Notes: a model not told the origin generated them from the sequence alone. DNA of 64,000 bases from Nitrosomonas sp. (GCA_024281995.1 JAMWZW010000001.1:558001-622000); one strand, 5' to 3'; counted from the stretch's first letter, positions 8,521 to 18,579 are shown. Numbers and translations are program-made.

Positions 8521-8553
8521 AAAAAAGCCCTGTAAATATTACAGGGCTTTTTT
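8521..8553. terminator. Bidirectional rho-independent terminator hairpin
   Basis: A perfect 15-bp stem (AAAAAAGCCCTGTAA / TTACAGGGCTTTTTT) with a 3-base loop sits 18 bases after the stop of the OmpA-family gene at 8572. The T-run on the minus strand terminates that gene; the A/T symmetry would let it act in both directions. Confidence 0.9.
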
Positions 8554-8571
8554 AAGATTAAAATCTATTGC

Positions 8572-9237
8572 TTACTTCATGCCTTCAACATCAATATCGA
8601 CACGGCGATCAGGCGCAAGGCACTCTTTTAATGCTTTGCCATGACCATGACAGGTATCGCCAGTTACAGGTTCTGTTTCACCTTTTCCTGAAGCAATGAT
8701 TTTGTTGGGATCAATGCCTCTAGAAATCAAGTGTGCTTTGACAGCATCTGCGCGACGATGAGAAAGTTTGTGGTTATAGCTATCAGAACCAATACGATCG
8801 GCATGACCTACAACAGTAATACGATCATAGTGAAGGCCTTTAATTCCATCCGCAAATTCATTCAATGTTTGTATGCCATGTCCACCTGGTTTTAGTTTTG
8901 CACTATCAAAATCAAAGAGTGCATCTGCCGAGAACGATACTTTTTTAGGGGCTGGAGCCGGTGGCGGCGGTGGTGGAGGAGCTGCTACTTCTACTTTTTT
9001 GGCCAGATCAGGCTCACATTCTGGAATAGCCATAGCTGGAGTCCAGTATCCAGTATGCCAACATAAACCAGTTGTATTTCTTGTGACTACACCACGATCA
9101 TCGACACCATAAGCCTCAGGTTTTTTTATTGTAAGATCTTGATCAACAAGTGACATTTGTGCTAATGCTGCATCAGAAAAAAATACTGATGCAAGGACCA
9201 TTACAATGAGGGGATTTGGGATTGATATTTTCTTCAT
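8572..9237 (-). CDS. OmpA-family outer-membrane protein
   Basis: A 221-residue exported protein. Residues 1-26 (MKKISIPNPLIVMVLASVFF...ALAQ) form a signal peptide. A short middle domain with three or four cysteines/tryptophans (LCWHTGYWTPAMAIPEC) is followed by a proline-rich linker of seven prolines plus APAP. The C-terminal OmpA domain (from about residue 105) shows FDFDSAKLKPGG, VVGHADRIGSDSYN, LSHRRADAVKAHL and APDRRVDIDVEG, which bind peptidoglycan. There is no N-terminal eight-stranded barrel, so it resembles the short OmpA/MotB-type proteins of betaproteobacteria. It has its own terminator and a 297-base upstream region, so it is probably monocistronic and well expressed. Confidence 0.9.
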   Translation of the reverse strand: MKKISIPNPLIVMVLASVFFSDAALAQMSLVDQDLTIKKPEAYGVDDRGVVTRNTTGLCWHTGYWTPAMAIPECEPDLAKKVEVAAPPPPPPPAPAPKKVSFSADALFDFDSAKLKPGGHGIQTLNEFADGIKGLHYDRITVVGHADRIGSDSYNHKLSHRRADAVKAHLISRGIDPNKIIASGKGETEPVTGDTCHGHGKALKECLAPDRRVDIDVEGMK

Positions 9238-9534
9238 GCTGTTATCCTTTTAATAAAAGCTGCGATTCTAAAATTTCTGCTACAGGTTAGACGTGTAAAG
9301 TTACACCACCTTCAAATATTTTTCCTGGCCTATTTTACTACTTCAAGGCTATTAGTGTTCGATTATCAGTTTGTTTGTTTGTGTTTTAGCGGGCCAAGTG
9401 TTGTTAAATTGCAACATATATATGATATAAATCACAAATCCAAATCAATTAAAATTAACAATAAAATATTGTTGAGGATTATGCGTAAGTTGAGATAATC
9501 ATTTGTATGTTTGGATAATGAGGATAAAAAGTCA

Positions 9535-10257
9535 ATGACAAGTGCTACAACGATATTAGCGCAGAATTTGTGTCGCAATTATGGCAATTATGTTGCAGTG
9601 TGTAATATTAATCTAGAATTAAAGCGAGGTGAAGTATTAGGGCTATTGGGGCCTAATGGAGCGGGCAAAACAACAACGATGCGCATGCTCACGGGTAACC
9701 TTGCCCCCAGTGATGGTAGCATTGAGGTTTGTGGTATCGATTTACTAAGTAACCCTCAAGAAGCTAAGACGCACTTAGGTTTTTTACCAGAGATCCCGCC
9801 GCTTTATCAAGATATGACGGTTGACGAATATTTACTGTTTGCGGCAAGGTTGCACCATATTAATAAACATGAAATTGGTCAGAAATTAGAGGGAGTAAAG
9901 CAGAGATGTGGATTGGAAGATCGAAGCAGGCATTTGATCGGTACATTGTCAAAGGGTTTCCAGCAACGTGTTGGTATTGCACAAGCTATCATTCATAATC
10001 CAGATGTCATCATTTTAGATGAACCGACCGTGGGCCTTGATCCTAATCAGATACGTGAAATCCGTAAATTGATTAGAGAATTGGGCAATTTTAGTAGTGT
10101 GATTTTGTCCACACACATATTGTCTGAAGTTGAAAGCATTTGCGATAGAGTGCAAATCATGTACAAGGGCGGCGTAGTATTTGACCAAGCGATGACAGAG
10201 TTGAAACAACAAGGGGCTAATCTAGAGATGATATTTACGCAGCTTACACAAGATTGA
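9535..10257 (+). CDS. ABC transporter ATP-binding protein (GldA-like)
   Basis: A 240-residue ATPase with Walker A in GLLGPNGAGKTTTMRMLTG, Q-loop region FLPEIPPLYQDMTV, signature TLSKGFQQRVGIAQA and Walker B VIILDEPTVGLDPNQ. It matches the GldA/NatA-like class (PF00005) that works with two membrane-bound partners. The ATG at 9535 is preferred over the TTG at 9511; GAGG lies upstream. It is followed by a permease, an ABC-associated exported protein and a DUF4340 protein, the standard order of Gld-type gene sets in non-gliding proteobacteria. The substrate is unknown. Confidence 0.9.
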   Translation: MTSATTILAQNLCRNYGNYVAVCNINLELKRGEVLGLLGPNGAGKTTTMRMLTGNLAPSDGSIEVCGIDLLSNPQEAKTHLGFLPEIPPLYQDMTVDEYLLFAARLHHINKHEIGQKLEGVKQRCGLEDRSRHLIGTLSKGFQQRVGIAQAIIHNPDVIILDEPTVGLDPNQIREIRKLIRELGNFSSVILSTHILSEVESICDRVQIMYKGGVVFDQAMTELKQQGANLEMIFTQLTQD

Positions 10258-10284
10258 TAAAACGAGATGATTGAGAAATAAAAA

Positions 10285-11028
10285 ATGATTGCCACAATTA
10301 TTCGCAAAGAATTAAAGATGTTTTTTACCTCTCCATTAGCGTGGATACTATTGACACTTTTGCAGTTAATGTTAACGTGGATTTTTTTAGGTCGACTAGA
10401 TGGATTTCTAGAAATACAATCGCAATTATTACAAATTGCAAATCCCCCTGGAGTTACAGAAATCATAATTTTGCCCGTGTTTGCGATGGCAGCTATTGTG
10501 TTACTTATGGTTACACCCCTATTATCCATGCGTTTGTTAGCAGAAGAGCGTCGTTATCACACGCTAACATTGTTGATGTCAGCGCCTATTTCCATAACTG
10601 ATATCGTCATTGGCAAGTTTCTTGGTTTAATGGCTTTTTTTTCAATGACTATTATTTTGATTGTAGTTTTGTCTATTTCATTGTTGTTAGGAGGAGATCT
10701 CGATTTTGGTTTGATAATCAGTAATACCATTGGCTTGTTATTAACTAGCGCAAGTTTTTCTGCGCTCGGCTTATATATTTCTAGCCTGACGGCGCAACCG
10801 GCAGTTGCTGCAATAGCTACTTTAGGAGGACTATTAGGATTGTGGCTGGTTGATCTGGCTACAGGTGAAAGTAATCAATGGTTGCAGGCCATTTCACTGC
10901 TCAGGCATTTCGAGCGATTTAATCAAGGATTGATTGATACGTTTAGTATCGCCTATTTTGTTTTGTTCATAGCAACCTTTCTGATCCTAACGATTCGTCA
11001 CTTGGATGGCGAGCGTTTACACGGTTAG
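10285..11028 (+). CDS. ABC-2 type permease (GldF-like)
   Basis: A 247-residue integral membrane protein with about six hydrophobic helices (for example ILLTLLQLMLTWIFL, IIILPVFAMAAIVLLMV, LMAFFSMTIILIVVLSISLL). The N-terminus IIRKELKMFFTSPLAWI and the EERRYHTLTLLMSAPIS loop are typical of GldF/ABC-2 permeases (PF12679). It starts 27 bases after the ATPase gene and is followed 14 bases later by the GldG-like gene. It forms the channel of the transporter; the substrate cannot be told. Confidence 0.88.
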   Translation: MIATIIRKELKMFFTSPLAWILLTLLQLMLTWIFLGRLDGFLEIQSQLLQIANPPGVTEIIILPVFAMAAIVLLMVTPLLSMRLLAEERRYHTLTLLMSAPISITDIVIGKFLGLMAFFSMTIILIVVLSISLLLGGDLDFGLIISNTIGLLLTSASFSALGLYISSLTAQPAVAAIATLGGLLGLWLVDLATGESNQWLQAISLLRHFERFNQGLIDTFSIAYFVLFIATFLILTIRHLDGERLHG

Positions 11029-11042
11029 TCGTTAAGAACTAA

Positions 11043-12401
11043 ATGATTATACTCAATAGCAAATTGCGTTTGCATTATTTAATTCAACATCGTGTATTTA
11101 CTATTTTGTTATTACTGCTGGTCATTTTATTGGGATATCTTGCAGCACAAAATAGATTGCAATGGGACATTAGTCAAAATGCACGCAATAGTTTAAGTGA
11201 AGCTAGCCAAGAAATACTACAGAAACTGCAGGGGCCCGTCCAAGTAACTGCATACGCTACGGAACAGCATGTGCAAGCGGGCGATATACGAAAAATTATC
11301 AATGATTTTATAGCGCTATATCAGCGCGTAAAGCCGGATCTTTCTCTGACTTTTATAGACCCAATCGAGCAACCAAAGTTGGCACAGGAAGCCGGTGTGC
11401 ATGTAAATGGTGAAATGATAGTTTCCTTTAATGACAGGCGCGAACATATTACGACAATCAACGAGCAAGTATTTTCAAATGCACTCATGCGACTTGCACG
11501 TGCTGAAGATAAATTGATTGTGGCGCTGAGTGGCCACGGAGAGCGCAAGCTTGATGGTAATGCTAACTACGATTTGGGAGAGTTTGGTAAGCAACTGCGC
11601 AACAATGGTTTTATCAACCAACAAGTGAATCTAGCTACTGAACAGGACATTCCCATAAATACAAATGTGTTAATTATCGCCTCCCCGCAGATTGATTTGA
11701 TGCCTGGTGAGGTTGACATGTTACTGAATTATATTGATCGTGGCGGTAATTTGTTGTGGCTGGTTGATCAGGAGTCATTGCGTGGTTTATTGCCTTTGAC
11801 AGAGAAATTGCATTTAACGCTTACTCCTGGAGTTGTGGTTGATCCTCAAGCACAGCAACTTAAAGCCCCAATTACTTTTGCCCTAGGTGCAAGTTACGGG
11901 CAGCACCCGGTCACAAATGGTTTTGATTATATTACGGTATTTCCGTTTGCTCGACAGATAACAATTAATGAAAATAGTGAATGGCAGAGTGTTTCCCTGG
12001 TTGATGCCGCACAGCAAGGATGGGTGGAAAATGGAGAGCTTGATAAAGAAATCGCTTATGATCAATCCATTGATGTGGCTGGCCCGATTAGTGTTGCTGC
12101 AGCATTGAGTCGCAATATTCAAGATCGAGAGCAACGCATTGTTGTAGTGGGTAGCGGACACTTTCTTGCAAATTCCTATTTGGGTAATGGCAGTAATTTA
12201 GATTTCGGTATTAATTTGATCAATTGGCTGGCAGGAGATGAGGAGCTGATTGTCATTCAACCCCGCGCAACACTCGATAATAGCCTGATATTAAATGAAT
12301 TTGAGCTTACTTTAATAGTTGTTGTTTTTTTCATTTTGTTACCGATGCTTTTTTTAGCAACTGGTTTTACCATTTGGTGGAGTCGCAGACGAAAAGTATG
12401 A
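11043..12401 (+). CDS. GldG-like ABC-associated exported protein
   Basis: A 452-residue protein with one transmembrane helix near the N-terminus (residues 14-34, TILLLLLVILLGYLAAQ), a large soluble domain and a C-terminal helix (LTLIVVVFFILLPMLFLATGF) followed by a WWSRRRK positive stop. The soluble part has IALSGHGER, ASPQIDLMPGEVDMLLNYIDRGGNLLWLVD and VVGSGHFLANSYLGNGSN, typical of the Gld-type ABC transporter auxiliary family (PF09822). It is coupled to the permease and the DUF4340 gene. In gliding bacteria GldG acts in motility; here it probably supports an envelope transport task. Confidence 0.87.
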   Translation: MIILNSKLRLHYLIQHRVFTILLLLLVILLGYLAAQNRLQWDISQNARNSLSEASQEILQKLQGPVQVTAYATEQHVQAGDIRKIINDFIALYQRVKPDLSLTFIDPIEQPKLAQEAGVHVNGEMIVSFNDRREHITTINEQVFSNALMRLARAEDKLIVALSGHGERKLDGNANYDLGEFGKQLRNNGFINQQVNLATEQDIPINTNVLIIASPQIDLMPGEVDMLLNYIDRGGNLLWLVDQESLRGLLPLTEKLHLTLTPGVVVDPQAQQLKAPITFALGASYGQHPVTNGFDYITVFPFARQITINENSEWQSVSLVDAAQQGWVENGELDKEIAYDQSIDVAGPISVAAALSRNIQDREQRIVVVGSGHFLANSYLGNGSNLDFGINLINWLAGDEELIVIQPRATLDNSLILNEFELTLIVVVFFILLPMLFLATGFTIWWSRRRKV

Positions 12402-12408
12402 GGGAATC

Positions 12409-13269
12409 ATGACCCATCACGCGCGTCTGAATATCATTATGCTTGTCACGATAGTTGGCTTGCTGGTGTTTCTGTATTTTAAGCCACAAACTGAAAATGT
12501 CCAGGAATACGCAATTGCCTCTCATTCGGCTAAGACAATACATAGTGTCCGCATTGTAAGGCAGCAGAAAGAAATTGTTCTTCGTCAACAAGATAATCAT
12601 TGGTATCTCACTGAGCCGGTACATATTCGGGCTAATGAAAAAAAGATTAAAGATATACTGAAAATTTTAACGGCTAATAGTAATTATCGTTTTCCACTAA
12701 AAGATCTTGCACGCTATAGCTTGGATCCACCTCATATACAATTACATTTTGATAATGAATATATAGGGTTAGGTGGGTATGCGCCAATCACGAACCAACA
12801 ATATGTATTGACAAATGGGTATGTTTACTTAATTTCACCGCATTACGCACTTGCCGTACCTGTGAATGCCGGCAATCTGATTAATTCACAGGTACTGGCG
12901 CACGATGAAATTCCGGTTAAACTGGAACTCAATCATTTGATTGTTGAGTTAAGCAATGGGAACTGGAACAGTATTGTTCGAGATTCAAAAAACGTGCTGG
13001 ATACGGAGACATTGAGATACTGGGTGCATTTGTGGCAGACAGCAGACGCAAGTGAAGTGACCCTAGAACAAGAACAAAAGCTAAGTGATGATCTTGTTGA
13101 AGTGAATACTATGACAATCAGCTTGCAGAGCGGCCAGAAAATTAACTTGAAAATTCTGCATAATGAAAATGAAATGGTTTTTTTGCGCGTTGAGGACGGA
13201 ATCGGTTATCACTTTCCTATTGATGCAGGAAACCAATTGCTTGATCCATACGCTAGCAAACTGCAATAA
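12409..13269 (+). CDS. DUF4340 domain protein
   Basis: A 286-residue protein with an N-terminal anchor ([20 protein letters not shown]) and a periplasmic part rich in beta structure ([41 protein letters not shown]). This is the DUF4340 family that almost always follows GldF/GldG-type genes. It starts 7 bases after the GldG-like stop and its stop overlaps the mutM start by one base (TAATG). The function is unknown; it is likely an accessory subunit of the transporter. Confidence 0.85.
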   Translation: MTHHARLNIIMLVTIVGLLVFLYFKPQTENVQEYAIASHSAKTIHSVRIVRQQKEIVLRQQDNHWYLTEPVHIRANEKKIKDILKILTANSNYRFPLKDLARYSLDPPHIQLHFDNEYIGLGGYAPITNQQYVLTNGYVYLISPHYALAVPVNAGNLINSQVLAHDEIPVKLELNHLIVELSNGNWNSIVRDSKNVLDTETLRYWVHLWQTADASEVTLEQEQKLSDDLVEVNTMTISLQSGQKINLKILHNENEMVFLRVEDGIGYHFPIDAGNQLLDPYASKLQ

Positions 13270-14099
13270 TGCCGGAATTACCAGAAGTTGAAACAACACG
13301 GCGAGGCATTGCGCCTTATCTCGAAGGGAAAGTAATTGCAGATGCAATTGTCCGTAATCCCAGTTTACGTTGGCCTATACCGAATAGATTGTCAGAAATA
13401 ATGGCGGGTTTGACGATTCAGAAAGTAGTCAGGCGAGCTAAGTATTTGTTGCTTAATTGTAGTTCAGGTACATTGATTTTTCATTTGGGTATGTCGGGGA
13501 GTTTACGTATATTGCTGGCAAAATCCCAAGGAGTCATTGAATCACCCGGAAAGCATGATCACTTTGATTTGATTTTAATGGATCGTACCATTTTGAGATT
13601 GCGCGATCCCCGCCGTTTTGGTGCCGTATTATGGCATGCAGGAGAGATTTTTCAACATCCCCTCTTAATTAATTTAGGACCTGAACCATTGACGCCAGAT
13701 TTTAATGCGCAATGGTTATGGGAAAAAACGAGAAAAAGCTACGTGAGTATTAAACAAACATTGATGAATAGTCATGTAGTTGTGGGTATTGGTAATATTT
13801 ACGCTAATGAGGCGTTATTTCTCGCGGGAATAAATCCAAAGATAGCTGCCGGCAGAATTGGTATCATACGTTATGAAAAACTGGTTCGAGCGATTAAGCA
13901 AATTTTGCAACAAGCAATCGAAGCCGGGGGAAGCAGTCTACGAGACTTTGTCAATAGTAATGGGCGTCCGGGATATTTTCAACACTATTACGAGGTTTAT
14001 GGACGTGGAGGCCAACGCTGCAAGAAATGTAATCATACGATTAAGCAATTCAAACAAAATGAACGATCGAGTTTCTATTGTCCCAGTTGTCAACATTAG
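13269..14099 (+). CDS. mutM: Formamidopyrimidine-DNA glycosylase
   Basis: A 276-residue base-excision repair enzyme. It starts [14 protein letters not shown], giving the catalytic proline 2 and glutamate 3. Lysine in [10 protein letters not shown], the HLGMSGSLR segment, the [13 protein letters not shown] helix-two-turn-helix and the C-terminal zinc finger (CKKC ... CPSC) are all present. It removes 8-oxoguanine and formamidopyrimidines. Length is normal. It overlaps the DUF4340 stop by one base, so it is likely co-transcribed with the transporter block. Confidence 0.97.
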   Translation: MPELPEVETTRRGIAPYLEGKVIADAIVRNPSLRWPIPNRLSEIMAGLTIQKVVRRAKYLLLNCSSGTLIFHLGMSGSLRILLAKSQGVIESPGKHDHFDLILMDRTILRLRDPRRFGAVLWHAGEIFQHPLLINLGPEPLTPDFNAQWLWEKTRKSYVSIKQTLMNSHVVVGIGNIYANEALFLAGINPKIAAGRIGIIRYEKLVRAIKQILQQAIEAGGSSLRDFVNSNGRPGYFQHYYEVYGRGGQRCKKCNHTIKQFKQNERSSFYCPSCQH

Positions 14100-14196
14100 T
14101 AGATTTATTTGATACTAAAGTTTTTCGGGTGGATTGCGGCAGTTATCAAATTATTAATTAAACGATGTCTTGAATGACATAAATAACGAGAATATT

Positions 14197-15009
14197 ATGA
14201 ATATTACATTAATTGGGGGCGGTAATATGGCTTCCGCATTGATTGGGGGACTCCTGCAGCGCGGTTACAGTGCACAACATCTTCGTGTAATAGAGATTAC
14301 TATGGAGAATCGTAACAAGATAAAACAAGCATTTGGGATTTCAGTCTTTCCAGATCTTGCCAGTGAAGCGATTGCCAGTGATGTTGTTTTGTTATCAGTA
14401 AAACCTCAACAACTCTTCCAGCTTGCACAGAAACTTGCACCATTGTTAAGTGATCAGCTGGTTATATCGATTGCAGCCGGTATTTCTACAGTGGATATTA
14501 TGCGCTGGTTGGACGGTTATCAAAAAGTCGTACGTGCAATGCCAAACACACCTTCCATGGTACGAGCGGGAGTAACGGGGCTATTTGCTGCAGCGAGTGT
14601 TAGTGAGCAAGATAAGGCCATTGCCGAATCAATCCTTGCTGCAGTGGGTACAACATTATGGCTTGAAAAGGAAGAAATGCTTCATGCCGTTACTGCGATT
14701 TCAGGAAGCGGTCCTGCTTATGTTTTTTATTTTATTGAAGCCATGCAACAGGCAGGAATAGAACTGGGTTTGACGGCTGCTCAGGCGAGACAGTTAAGTT
14801 TACAAACGTTTCTAGGTGCAAGTAAGCTGGCCAGTGAAAGTGAAGAAGAAGCGATCACACTACGGGCTCGTGTAACTTCCAAAGGCGGAACAACAGAGCA
14901 AGCAATTCAGATGATGGAAAAAAATGATATTAAGAGTAAGATCGTAGCAGCCATTCATGCGGCAAACCAGCGTTCACAGGAAATGAGCAATGAGTTCAGT
15001 AAAATTTAA
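14197..15009 (+). CDS. proC: Pyrroline-5-carboxylate reductase
   Basis: A 270-residue NADPH-dependent reductase for the last step of proline synthesis. It opens MNITLIGGGNMASALIGG (Rossmann fold) and shows VRAMPNTPSMVRAGVTGL, ITAISGSGPAYVFYFIEAM and ARVTSKGGTTEQAI, the family signatures. I chose the ATG at 14197; an upstream in-frame TTG at 14170 would add nine non-conserved residues. It heads a run of short-spaced genes (yggT, yggU, sixA, rluE). Confidence 0.96.
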   Translation: MNITLIGGGNMASALIGGLLQRGYSAQHLRVIEITMENRNKIKQAFGISVFPDLASEAIASDVVLLSVKPQQLFQLAQKLAPLLSDQLVISIAAGISTVDIMRWLDGYQKVVRAMPNTPSMVRAGVTGLFAAASVSEQDKAIAESILAAVGTTLWLEKEEMLHAVTAISGSGPAYVFYFIEAMQQAGIELGLTAAQARQLSLQTFLGASKLASESEEEAITLRARVTSKGGTTEQAIQMMEKNDIKSKIVAAIHAANQRSQEMSNEFSKI

Positions 15010-15073
15010 TCCTTGGTGAAGTCAATGTCCAGTTTGCAGGTTATTATTAATTATAGTTTTCTGGAAAAATTTT

Positions 15074-15649
15074 ATGTCCAATCAGATCTTAATTTTTCTT
15101 CTTGACACAATATTGGGTTTATTCTCGTTAGCATTATTGTTGCGCTTTTACTTTCAATTATTGCGTGTGCCTTACTACAATTCGGTATCTCAATTTCTGA
15201 TTGCGGTAACTGATTTTATTGTACGCCCGGTACGGCGTATTATTCCCGGTTGGGGGGGGCTCGATCTATCGACGCTTATTTTGGCTTGGATATTCGAATG
15301 TATTATTGTGAGCAGCGTCTATATGGTGCAGGGATATGATTTTGGAGCCAATATTGGTACTGCATCTGGCGTGATGGGATTGTTAGGCATTGTCGAAATT
15401 ATTAAAACGACACTCTATATTTTGTTGCTGATGATCATTATGCAAGCGGTATTATCCTGGATTAATCCCCATAGCCCATTGGCACCTATTTTAGATAGTT
15501 TTACACGCCCATTCTTGAACGTTTTTCGGAAGTATATACCTCCCATAGCCAATGTTGATCTGTCCCCATTGTTTGTATTGATCATCATTCAATTACTGCT
15601 CATGATAGTTGCTGGGGTGCATATGGAAATTACTGCCATGTTACAGTAG
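15074..15649 (+). CDS. yggT: YggT family membrane protein
   Basis: A 191-residue protein with two tandem YggT units (PF02325): residues 1-95 with FYFQLLRVPYYNSVSQF and FIVRPVRRIIPGWGGLD, and residues 100-190 with AVLSWINPHSPLAPILD and FTRPFLNVFRKYIPPIANVD. Each unit has a helical hairpin in the membrane. It follows proC and precedes the DUF167 gene by 15 bases, the standard proC-yggT-yggU order. The function is unclear; related proteins affect osmotic tolerance and cell shape. Confidence 0.92.
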   Translation: MSNQILIFLLDTILGLFSLALLLRFYFQLLRVPYYNSVSQFLIAVTDFIVRPVRRIIPGWGGLDLSTLILAWIFECIIVSSVYMVQGYDFGANIGTASGVMGLLGIVEIIKTTLYILLLMIIMQAVLSWINPHSPLAPILDSFTRPFLNVFRKYIPPIANVDLSPLFVLIIIQLLLMIVAGVHMEITAMLQ

Positions 15650-15664
15650 CAGCTAATAGATATT

Positions 15665-15961
15665 ATGAAGTGGTATTACTATGATGACGCGAATAACCTT
15701 ATCCTTAATATACACGTACAGACAGGCGCGAAAAATACTGAAATAGCAGGGTTATTTGGTAATTCTCTTAAAATAAAGCTGGCTGCAGCGCCAATAGAAG
15801 GAAAAGCGAATATAGCACTGGTAAAATTTCTTGCTAAGCGTTTTAGTGTGCCTATTAGCCGGGTCATATTAAAGCGAGGGGATAAATCCAGGCAAAAATT
15901 AATCATTATTCAGCATTCTAGTTATTGCCCAGAGGCGTTGCTTAGCGAATTACAAAATTGA
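15665..15961 (+). CDS. yggU: DUF167 family protein
   Basis: A 98-residue protein starting MKWYYYDDANNLILNIHVQTGAK. The segment SLKIKLAAAPIEGKANIALVKFLAKRFSV followed by VILKRGDKSRQKLI is the DUF167/YggU signature (PF02594). Its role is unknown. It is coupled to yggT. Confidence 0.92.
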   Translation: MKWYYYDDANNLILNIHVQTGAKNTEIAGLFGNSLKIKLAAAPIEGKANIALVKFLAKRFSVPISRVILKRGDKSRQKLIIIQHSSYCPEALLSELQN

Positions 15962-15991
15962 AGATCGACGAATTTTTAGGTAAAAAACTTT

Positions 15992-16444
15992 ATGGACTTG
16001 ATTTTGTGGCGTCATGCAGAAGCAGAAGATGGTTTTCCTGATACTGCACGTAAATTGACAAAGAAAGGACTTGATCAAGCGAATCGCATGGCAGATTGGC
16101 TAAGAGCGAGATTGCCGAAAGATACATTAGTGATGGTTAGTCCTACTGAACGCACCCAGCAAACAGCAACCGCACTCACCCCCAATTTTTTAACCACTGC
16201 AGAGATTGCTCCAGGCGCGAGTGTTAGTAGCATTCTTGCAGTTGCAAATTGGCCGGATTCGAAAAATACCGTAGTGATCGTAGGTCATCAACCAACATTG
16301 GGAGATGTTGCTAGCTATTTAATTCCGGTTATTCCCTCTGAGTTAAGTGTAAAGAAAGGCTCTGTTTTGTGGATCAGGTGCGAGAAAAAGGATAATAATG
16401 TTGAATCAGTGTTGCATGCTGTTATCTATCCTGAAAAGGTGTAA
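15992..16444 (+). CDS. sixA: Phosphohistidine phosphatase SixA-like
   Basis: A 150-residue histidine-phosphatase fold protein. MDLILWRHAEAEDG carries the RHxE catalytic motif; TERTQQTA and VIVGHQPTLGDVASYL hold the second arginine and the second catalytic histidine. The short length fits SixA, which removes phosphate from histidine residues of phosphorelay or PTS proteins. It sits in the proC-yggT-yggU-sixA-rluE run. Confidence 0.9.
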   Translation: MDLILWRHAEAEDGFPDTARKLTKKGLDQANRMADWLRARLPKDTLVMVSPTERTQQTATALTPNFLTTAEIAPGASVSSILAVANWPDSKNTVVIVGHQPTLGDVASYLIPVIPSELSVKKGSVLWIRCEKKDNNVESVLHAVIYPEKV

Positions 16445-16485
16445 GCTTCTTGGCTATGATTGATTGCAAAATTATTTGGTTTTCG

Positions 16486-17049
16486 ATGAGCATGGCGCGA
16501 ATTATTTTATTTAATAAACCTTATGGTGTAATTTGCCAATTTTCACCTCAAGGTGATCATAAGACACTGAAAGATTTTATTGAATATCCTGGTTTTTACC
16601 CGGCTGGAAGATTGGATGTCGATAGCGAAGGCTTAGTATTATTAACTGATGACGGAAAGTTACAAAATAAAATCTGTAGTCCAAAATTTAAATTACCTAA
16701 AACTTATTGGGTGCAGCTTGAAGGTAAGCCTGATGAGTTTGCGCTTAACAAATTACGCCAAGGAATAGCTCTCAAGGATTCTATTACTCAACCCGCGCAA
16801 GTAGATTTGATGGAAGAGCCTACTTATCTTTGGCCCCGGGTACCGCCCATTCGTTTTCGTAGAAATCTTGCAACTAGTTGGATATCTCTGGTTCTAAAAG
16901 AGGGTAGAAATCGTCAGGTAAGAAGAATGACTGCAGCAGTACTGTTTCCGACTTTAAGGTTGATTCGTTATGCAATTGGTAATCATACTTTGCAAGGAAT
17001 TTCACCTGGCGAATGGTATATGTTAGATGATTTTTCTCTCGATAGATAA
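16486..17049 (+). CDS. rluE: rRNA pseudouridine synthase, RluE type
   Basis: A 187-residue RsuA/RluB/E/F-family enzyme. Homology starts at ARIILFNKPYGVICQFSP; the catalytic aspartate is in YPAGRLDVDSEGLVLLTDDG and later motifs are KTYWVQLEG and LKEGRNRQVRRMTAAV. RluE modifies U2457 of 23S rRNA in E. coli. There is no N-terminal S4 domain, which fits RluE. Starts at 16450 (TTG with an AAGGTG site), 16456 and 16486 are all possible; I used the start closest to the conserved region. Confidence 0.88.
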   Translation: MSMARIILFNKPYGVICQFSPQGDHKTLKDFIEYPGFYPAGRLDVDSEGLVLLTDDGKLQNKICSPKFKLPKTYWVQLEGKPDEFALNKLRQGIALKDSITQPAQVDLMEEPTYLWPRVPPIRFRRNLATSWISLVLKEGRNRQVRRMTAAVLFPTLRLIRYAIGNHTLQGISPGEWYMLDDFSLDR

Positions 17050-17388
17050 AAGGTGTTATATACTCATTTATGAATACATTTTCTTGATATGGAAAAATTC
17101 TTGCAGTAAAGCATTGGTATAAAGACCATCTAAAATTGACTTTTCCCTTTGCTGTTAGAATTAAAGCAAATAATTGACATAGATTAATATTTGTTTTATT
17201 TCAAGTGTTAGTATAATAATTTTTTAGAAAGTAACAAAATGAGAATGAGCTCTTTTAGTATAGTTTTTTTGTAGAGTACATAAAAAATTAGCCATTTCCA
17301 TTGAGTGGTTTGATGATTGTTGGTAGCTATTTGTTTTTTCAGTTCTCGGGCTTGCATTTAGATCGACTAATAAAAAGGTGATAATTAT
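17050..17388. other. AT-rich intergenic region without a gene
   Basis: The 339 bases between rluE and the desaturase gene are very AT-rich and hold no ORF, RNA or convincing hairpin that I can support. The promoter of the desaturase gene is presumably here. Confidence 0.6.
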
Positions 17389-18579
17389 ATGATTTCAGAT
17401 TTTCTTACTATAATTTCAGGTGTAGTTGATATGCCGTGGTGGGGGTATATTGCTGTTACTTTGATTTTTACGCATATCACAATTGCTTCAATTACAATTT
17501 ATCTTCACCGCCATTCGGCACACCGCGCATTGGAATTGCACCCAATTCCTAGCCATTTCTTCCGTTTCTGGTTATGGCTTACTACTGGTATGGTTACAAA
17601 GCAATGGACTGCGGTTCATCGCAAGCATCATGCCAAATGCGAAACTAAGGATGATCCGCATAGCCCCATAGTTTATGGTATTAAGAAGGTTTTAACTGAG
17701 GGTTCTGAGCTTTATAGAGAAGAAGCAAAGAATGAAGAAACATTAAAAAGATATGGATACGGCACACCCGATGATTGGTTAGAAAAAAATATTTATAGCA
17801 AGCATAGTGCAAAGGGAGTTGCGCTAATGTTGATTATTGATGTTCTGCTGTTTGGTCCGATTGGTATAACGATATGGGCGGTACAGATGTTATGGGCGCC
17901 TATTTTCGCAGCGGGTATTGTTAATGGTGTTGGACATTATTGGGGATATCGAAATTTTCAGGCCGAGGATGCGAGCAGAAATATTGTTCCGTGGGGCATC
18001 TTAATTGGTGGTGAAGAGTTACATAATAATCATCATGCCTATGCAACATCGGCGCGATTATCCAATAAATGGTATGAGTTTGATATTGGTTGGTTGTATA
18101 TTCGCATTTTGGAAATGGCCGGACTTGCAAAAGTCAAGAAAACCGCACCAAAATTACGCATTGATAGAAAGAAAACACAATGTGATTTAGATACATTACA
18201 GGCGGTGATCTCTCATCGATATGAAGTATTGGCTAAATATACCAAATCATTACAAGCTACTTTTGCAAATGAAATTATTCATTTGAAAGAAGCGGGTGCA
18301 CAATACGGTATTGATAAATCTACGTTGAAGCGATGGATTCTGGCTGATTCAAGGACTTTGCAAGAACATGAACGAGAAAAATTAAGTCAAGTGCTTAGTA
18401 ACGCTAAAACACTTGATAAAGTTTATACCATGCGCGAGGAATTAGCAGAAATTTGGCAACGTTCTACTGCATCAACTGAAGAATTGGTTAAACAATTAGA
18501 AGATTGGTGTCGGCGCGCTGAAGAAAGTGGTATTGAAGTACTGAGAGCTTTTTCGCAAAGATTACGTTGCTATGCGTAA
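17389..18579 (+). CDS. Acyl-CoA/acyl-lipid delta-9 type fatty acid desaturase
   Basis: A 396-residue membrane desaturase. The three histidine boxes are HRHSAH (around residue 40), HRKHH (around residue 80) and HNNHH (around residue 210), which hold the di-iron centre. Hydrophobic segments before and between the boxes form the membrane part. The C-terminal third (from about residue 255) is a charged helical region ending REELAEIWQRSTAS and EDWCRRAEESG, also found in many proteobacterial desaturases of this type. The enzyme should introduce a cis double bond into membrane acyl chains. It has its own upstream region and a terminator. Confidence 0.9.
   Translation: MISDFLTIISGVVDMPWWGYIAVTLIFTHITIASITIYLHRHSAHRALELHPIPSHFFRFWLWLTTGMVTKQWTAVHRKHHAKCETKDDPHSPIVYGIKKVLTEGSELYREEAKNEETLKRYGYGTPDDWLEKNIYSKHSAKGVALMLIIDVLLFGPIGITIWAVQMLWAPIFAAGIVNGVGHYWGYRNFQAEDASRNIVPWGILIGGEELHNNHHAYATSARLSNKWYEFDIGWLYIRILEMAGLAKVKKTAPKLRIDRKKTQCDLDTLQAVISHRYEVLAKYTKSLQATFANEIIHLKEAGAQYGIDKSTLKRWILADSRTLQEHEREKLSQVLSNAKTLDKVYTMREELAEIWQRSTASTEELVKQLEDWCRRAEESGIEVLRAFSQRLRCYA

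Noticed and set aside
9491-9506. Fur-box-like sequence TGAGATAATCATTTGT before the ABC transporter gene
   Set aside because: Only a partial match to the consensus and the genes are not iron-related.
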